A stretch of DNA of 64,000 nt, from NCBI GenBank assembly GCA_021613535.1, contig CP075495.1, forward strand, positions 15,004,001 to 15,068,000, read 5' to 3'. The position numbers and the translations under genes were made by a program. The notes beneath the pieces were generated by a model, which searched no databases, was not told where the DNA came from, and worked only from the letters and a program-made list of their open reading frames with translations. Numbering within the stretch: position 1 is the first letter of the stretch; every line of letters begins with the position of its first letter. The stretch comes from Adineta vaga (Eukaryota > Rotifera). Positions 59,331 to 64,000 of the stretch are shown one piece after another.

Positions 59331-60259
59331 TTCGTCTTTCTAGAATGAATTTAGTGAACATTTATATGCTTAAATAATTAGAATATATTTAAATAGATCA
59401 ATTACATTATTCACTTCATAATACAAATTTCAAGATATAAACTTGACAATATACAAAGTATATAGAATCATTCTACAGTATTTTCGTCAGATCATACAAA
59501 CTTCTTCTACATTTATATCTAAGCTCTTCAAGTATATATATTTTGATTATCACACAATTTTTATTTTTTTTGTCTGTAAATTTTATTATACAATGATGAA
59601 ACTAAAAGTTTTACTCACGTGAAAATATCACTCAATTAATTGTCTCCCATTCACAATTGTGCCTAGAAAATGATGTGAGAATCAAACAAAAGATTCTTTG
59701 CATTTATTACTATTCTTTTACTTTATTTGACATACTGTCATGACAACAATCGATAGATAGTATGCATAAAAGGTTGATAAGAAGAAACAGAATGGGATAA
59801 AAACGAATGTGACAAAATAAACTCACATTTTGTTAAATTGAATTCATAATCGGCGAAAATACTATCTTTTTCGAGTCTTTTTTTCTAGAAAACAATCTGA
59901 AAAATTTTGCAAACCTATATTGTGTGAAATGATTATCTTTCGATATCATCGTCTCTTTATCTGATCTATTCTTGCATGCATCTTTTGTCTTCTATTATTT
60001 TCTGTTAATCAATTACATGCGGGTACATTTGGTTTCTACATCATTTTGAAGTATCATTTACAGGATGTGTGTGGGTGTGGGCGGCTGTGGCTGTTTGACA
60101 GATGTAATAATCACACCCACACCCAAAATGCCCCTTGTCCCCCGCTGGATAAAAGCCTGGCATCTCATGATACTGAGCACTCGAGAATGAATGACAGATA
60201 GGCTCTATATTCTTACCTAAACCGATAATATCACTCTAATAGTCGTTTAATAGTTAGAA
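59331..60259. other. Intergenic with telomere-like hairpin
   Basis: No gene. At 60064-60084 a G-rich stretch (GTGTGTGGGTGTGGGCGG) is answered by a C-rich stretch at 60111-60124 (CACACCCACACCC), able to form a hairpin. Copy B of the dispersed repeat (60181-60262) follows. Confidence 0.5.
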
Positions 60260-60262
60260 TTA
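60181..60262. repeat. Dispersed repeat, copy B
   Basis: Related to 54140-54235. It ends at the TTAA where the foldback element begins. Confidence 0.6.
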
Positions 60263-60263
60263 A

Positions 60264-61256
60264 GGAAGTGGCTATGTGCACTTAGGTGTACAGTGTACAT
60301 AGCCACATGACTATATGCACCCAGCTACATATAATAGACTGGTCAGCATAAATCAAGCATTATAATAAAATTAGTATACAAAAATCAACTTAATTTAAAT
60401 AAAGAATAACTATTTTGCAAAAATTTCTAGTATAATCTGTTCAAAAAGTTCGTTTGTGTGAATGCTTTGTTTTATAAATAATTCGAGAACGCAAACAACT
60501 AGAGATCTGCAGGTTTCATCAAATGAAAGAGAGAGAATTATGATATCTTTTTCTATGATATTTTGTAAGATAAAGTTCTTCTGAAATTCATCGTCGCCAA
60601 AAAACATGAAAAAAGAATGCATCTAAGTGACTTGTAATCCATGATTCAGGATATAATGCGCTTTCTCACCTTTCACAACATTTTCATTGCAATATTTACT
60701 TGTTACGATAAAAAATACGAAAATGTGATGAAATATCAGTCCAAAACCCTATTATTTGTGTATCCACATACGCGATTTTGTTTGGTCAACGTTACGTCGC
60801 AATAAGATAACCATTTGTATTGTATCCTGAATCATAGATTTCAAATCTGTCTTTCTAAATCAAAGACTATAATTGAAACTTCATGTCGATTACCAGTCAC
60901 TTAGATGCATTCTTTTTTCATGTTTTTTGGCGCCGATGAATTTCAGAAGAACTTTATCTTACAAAATATCATAGAAAAAGATATCATAATTCTCTCTCTT
61001 TCATTTGATGAAACCTGCAGATCTCTAGTTGTTTGCGTTCTCGAATTATTTATAAAACAAAACATTCACACAAACGAACTTTTTGGACAGATTATACTAG
61101 AAATTTTTGCAAAATAGTTATTCTTTATTTAAATTAAGTTGATTTTTGTATACTAATTTTATTATAATGCTTGATTTATGCTGACCAGTCTATTATATGT
61201 AGCTGGGTGCATATAGTCATGTGGCTATGTACACTTGAGTGCACATAGCCACTTCC
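60264..61256. mobile_element. Foldback element, 993 bp, TTAA borders
   Basis: The element is bordered by TTAA on both sides (60260-60263 and 61257-61260), the target duplication of piggyBac-type transposases. It begins GGAAGTGGCTATGTGCAC and ends with the inverse. Its arms (about 60264-60640 and 60885-61256) are near-perfect inverted copies. A further inner pair, around TGATTCAGGATA at about 60640 and TATCCTGAATCA at about 60822, extends the fold. Each tip is itself a small palindrome (GTGGCTATGT and ACATAGCCAC). Each arm carries the same 70-codon frame, on the minus strand at 60410-60622 and on the plus strand at 60905-61117, starting MHSFFMFFG. Whether that frame is translated is unknown. 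Confidence 0.8.
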
Positions 61257-61260
61257 TTAA

Positions 61261-61766
61261 AACAATCGATTCTATTAAATTCTATCGATGAAATGATTTT
61301 TATTTTACGTGATGTTATATTCATTATTAGAGGGTGTGGGTAGGTGGATGAAGACAAGATTATCACCACACCCATCCTCCGCTCACACCCTCTTGTTTTC
61401 CTCATCTTTTGTAGTGTTGGTATGGCTATGTTTTGAACTTTTTATTATTTTTCTCTCCTAACAAACATGAAAAATTTCTCTCGATCAATCATTAAACAAA
61501 CAACAAACACAGCAACGAAGCACAATACTACAAAGTATTGGGATAAATCCACTATGCTTCTAGTTTTGTTTGTCACAGCTACCTCAGTATTATGAACGAC
61601 ATTATTTGTACATTGTTCATTACAAATGTATGAAGCAATATATTCCGAGAGTTTTCTGCAATACTAGATGATCAACTTACAAAATATTCTATCTCAATTG
61701 TTGATTACAGTTGAAGGGCGGGTGAGGATGAGTGTGTGGGTAAGAGAGAGAAACACCCGCACCCTA
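61261..61766. other. Intergenic with two telomere-like hairpins
   Basis: No gene. A G-rich stretch at 61330-61343 faces C-rich stretches at 61369-61390, and 61717-61741 faces 61753-61764. Between them, 61440-61715 is a diverged copy of 57020-57350. Confidence 0.5.
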
Positions 61767-63545
61767 AAATAACCAGTGAAAACTTTTCAAAATGCTTTTT
61801 TTTTCTCTTTGCTGAATCAGTAAATAAATAATCTGTCAGTATTATTCAAGGGTAAGCCAAGCAAATACTTCACTTTCGTAGTCTACAAAAATAGATGACG
61901 AGCAAACTGATTAATAAAACAGAAAAGAAACCTTAAAAGAGAATAATGAAAAAAACATAGGAAGCATTGAAATATTTATCAAGTTTCTTCGAATATGCAT
62001 TGCCAAATGACAATATTCTTCACTGGAAGTGACACTTAACGGTTACTTTTTAAAAAAAAATTTTTTCTTTTCCGATTCAAAAACCATTATTTCTCACGCC
62101 TCAAGTACTAGTATCAATTATATAATGGTAAAATTTTATGCAAAAAGTAATTACTTCTGACAAGCAACTATAAAGTGCCACCACTTTTTTTTACGCAGAT
62201 AATTTGAAAGAAAAAAAATCACTGTTTACATAGAAAACTCAGGACATCAAAAGCAAATAATAGTAGACTCAATTCTTTTTTTTTCTCGCACCTTCTCTTC
62301 GATAACTTTGTGAAGGAAAATGAAAAAACTCTTTATGAAAACCTAGACTATCTGGATGAGACAATGTCGTCAATAATTAATTCACTGTTTTGCTGCGTTG
62401 TTTGTAAAGTGTTTGTTCTCTTCAGTTTGTTTTTGTATGACACTGGGAAAAAACTGACATAATTAAAGGTATAAAAACACTATCAAACGTCCATTTCTTA
62501 TCATTGTTGAAAGATAACAGAGTATGGCTTCAAATCAAGAACCTAGAGACTACTACGGTCCAAATCGTCGACCACGATCAAATTATAATACTAATAATTC
62601 ATATGGAAGAGGACGTAACAGCAATCGAGGATCATTTCAAAGTCACCCTCATCATTACGAAAGTGATTCAAGATCTGAAGAATATATGTCCGATCAGCAA
62701 AATCATCGAAGACAACGCCAGTTTGATAATTCTTCAACAGTTGAACTAAAACCAATTGATGATGACAAAAAAGCTTATGCTGTGAATCTTCAACTAGACC
62801 CAGTTGAAATGGGTATCATAGCTCGAAATAATCGGTGGCATCAAGAATTCAAAGGTTTAGGCGCATTTAATCGTTATTTTGGTTTATTATCATCAGAACA
62901 TGGTTTTGGTTATACACTTCCTGATATTTGGGATGGTTATTTTCATATAACACTTGCTAAATTTACTACTAAAATATCAGCGGAAAAACTCAAAGATAAA
63001 TTTCAACAATTTCGATATCCGATTGAAACGATTCCTTATATTCCGGATGTTGTTTTCCATACATCAACTATTGAAAGAATTCCGGGACCAAATCGTGGCA
63101 GAGGTCGAGAGAACATTGATTTTATTGTCTTGCCTATTGACATTACTCCTGAAGTTCAAACATTTTATGAAAGGATTCAATTATTACTTGATGCAATTAA
63201 AGAACTAGCCGGCAATCCAGAAGATTGGATCACAACAGAACTTAAGAAACTTCATGTTACTATAAGAAAATATTCAAATATTGATTATAATCTTTATCCA
63301 CTAAATAATATTCGAATTCAAGAATTTCCACTCGAATTTCGATGTTCATATGTCGGTGTTCGAGAACCACGAGACACAACAATTAATCGAATCATGCAGA
63401 ATGAAGATTTGTTTCGTGAATGGTTGTCTGGTGTAACTGAAATCCAGAGACATTGTTCAGGCTGTCAAACATTAATTACAACAAGGGATTGGCAAGGTTT
63501 CTGCTTTGCATGTGGAAACTACGAAATTATTAATCCTCTTTGGTC
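61767..63545 (+). repeat. 1.78-kb near-identical block, copy B
   Basis: Partner of 49595-51372. Differences are few: for instance GATGAAAAAAAAGC becomes GATGACAAAAAAGC, and a few codons in the 2H-like gene change. Identity stops at 63545. Confidence 0.9.
62470..62477 (+). promoter_or_regulatory. TATA box of 2H-like gene B
   Basis: TATAAAAA, 54 bp before the ATG at 62524; identical context to 50297. Confidence 0.5.
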
Positions 63546-63642
63546 AAGTTTCGGTAATAATTCTAGTTTACGTCAAATTCAGCAAGCAAATTCTGAAAAT
63601 AGTGTTCTAAATCAATTAGTTGAAAATATATCTCTGAAATAA
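62524..63642 (+). CDS. RG-rich/2H phosphoesterase-like/zinc-ribbon protein B
   Basis: A single-exon gene of 372 residues, nearly identical to the protein at 50351 up to residue 341. Changes include Glu to Asp at 81, Phe to Leu at 156, Arg-Ser to Gln-Thr at 212-213 and Arg to Gln at 308. Both HxT motifs and all four zinc-ribbon cysteines are kept. After WS the tail differs (FGNNSSLRQIQQ, then LNQLVENISLK) yet follows the same pattern as copy A, ending in LVE..SL. The genes are therefore older paralogues whose first 1.78 kb has been homogenised. The open frame and conserved motifs suggest both are functional. Confidence 0.65.
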   Translation: MASNQEPRDYYGPNRRPRSNYNTNNSYGRGRNSNRGSFQSHPHHYESDSRSEEYMSDQQNHRRQRQFDNSSTVELKPIDDDKKAYAVNLQLDPVEMGIIARNNRWHQEFKGLGAFNRYFGLLSSEHGFGYTLPDIWDGYFHITLAKFTTKISAEKLKDKFQQFRYPIETIPYIPDVVFHTSTIERIPGPNRGRGRENIDFIVLPIDITPEVQTFYERIQLLLDAIKELAGNPEDWITTELKKLHVTIRKYSNIDYNLYPLNNIRIQEFPLEFRCSYVGVREPRDTTINRIMQNEDLFREWLSGVTEIQRHCSGCQTLITTRDWQGFCFACGNYEIINPLWSSFGNNSSLRQIQQANSENSVLNQLVENISLK

Positions 63643-63899
63643 TCCTTCATTAGCATATCAAAACTAAAAAAACTTTAACTTTATTCTGATTCAAACCTAT
63701 GGTTTTTTATTAAAAGAAGAATTAAAAAAGATATTTGGTTAAAGAATGAAATATTACTATTTATGATAGTAATCGCTTTCTTTCGCATGAAACTCATTAA
63801 TTGATTCAAATTGATTATGAGGCAAATTATAATAAATTCCACTTCGATTTCTGTTTACTATTTTATTTGATATAAATCAATTTCATTTTCTAGATTAAC
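63643..63899. other. Short intergenic with a leader-intron acceptor
   Basis: Contains TTTTCTAG ending at about 63893, a likely splice acceptor in the leader of the last gene. Nothing else seen. Confidence 0.35.
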
Positions 63900-64000
63900 A
63901 TGTCTAACAATAAGAGAAACAAAAAATATACACAAGACGCTGACGGTTGGAATCATCCTAATTCAAATGTCGAAGATAATACATGTACAACGAACAAGTC
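63900..64000 (+). CDS. Start of a gene leaving the window
   Basis: An ATG at 63900 follows a splice acceptor by six bases and opens 33 codons to the right edge: a basic, Asn-rich start (MSNNKRNKKYTQD), then a polar stretch (WNHPNSNVEDN). Too short to assign. The strong acceptor and open frame make a real first coding exon likely. Confidence 0.4.
   Translation, partial: MSNNKRNKKYTQDADGWNHPNSNVEDNTCTTNK

Noticed and set aside
60410-61117. Two independent 70-residue genes
   Set aside because: They are mirror copies on the arms of one palindromic element, so I do not call them host genes.
1-64000. CRISPR arrays, bacterial operons or rRNA genes
   Set aside because: No regularly spaced repeats, ribosome-binding sites or rRNA-like stretches were seen. 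tRNA genes were not searched exhaustively and cannot be excluded.

Overview
This window looks like nuclear DNA of a bdelloid rotifer. It is AT-rich. Its genes are broken by short GT-AG introns, mostly 54 to 100 bp. It carries the ADP-ribosyltransferase/TPR proteins I recall as expanded in bdelloids, a two-ORF LINE, and scattered short G-rich motifs of the TGTGGG type, which I recall as the bdelloid telomere unit. Nothing bacterial was seen. All family names come from motifs read by eye; no database search was possible.

Layout. 1-342 is the start of a 7-transmembrane receptor running off the left edge. 2064-2351 is a small DUF4476-like gene. From 2594 to 33978 lies a head-to-tail tandem duplication: copy 1 is about 2594-18399 and copy 2 about 18400-33978. 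Each copy holds, in order, a MAPEG-family membrane protein, a three-exon multi-pass membrane protein on the minus strand, a small minus-strand membrane protein, a decayed second MAPEG copy, a receiver-like/ART/TPR protein, a ubiquitin-like/PARP-like fusion, a stand-alone receiver-like protein and a CRAL-TRIO lipid-transfer protein. The copies have decayed in a complementary way. Copy 1 has broken the small membrane gene and the receiver-like gene, while copy 2 has broken the PARP-like gene. So the two copies together still hold one intact version of every gene apart from the old MAPEG relic.

34-37 kb is an old duplicated segment: a relic of the 56-kb gene followed by a 3' fragment of the cap methyltransferase gene. 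37.3-37.9 kb holds a small coiled-coil gene. 38.0-45.4 kb is one F-box gene whose 5.7-kb last intron contains a frameshifted Jockey-like LINE and a 72-bp tandem array. 45.8-49.1 kb is a complete five-exon CMTR2-type cap methyltransferase with an added G-patch and WW domain. 50.3-51.5 kb and 62.5-63.6 kb are near-identical copies of a gene with an RG-rich tail, a two-HxT (2H phosphoesterase-like) domain and a zinc ribbon. 51.7-54.6 kb has a minus-strand unknown gene and an eIF2-alpha-kinase-like gene, both with single-base frameshifts. Then come a Tc1-like MITE (55 kb), an unknown 292-residue gene (56 kb), a third cap methyltransferase fragment (57.5-58 kb), an EXOG-like mitochondrial nuclease (58-59 kb), a 993-bp foldback element flanked by TTAA (60.3-61.3 kb), and the first exon of a gene leaving the right edge.

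How the genes relate. The clearest theme is ADP-ribosylation: one 15.8-kb block pairs an ART/TPR protein, a UBL/PARP-like protein and a free copy of the receiver-like module that starts the ART/TPR protein. A second theme is RNA and stress: cap 2'-O-methylation, a candidate RNA-end phosphoesterase and a translational-control kinase. These links are inferred from domains and proximity only.
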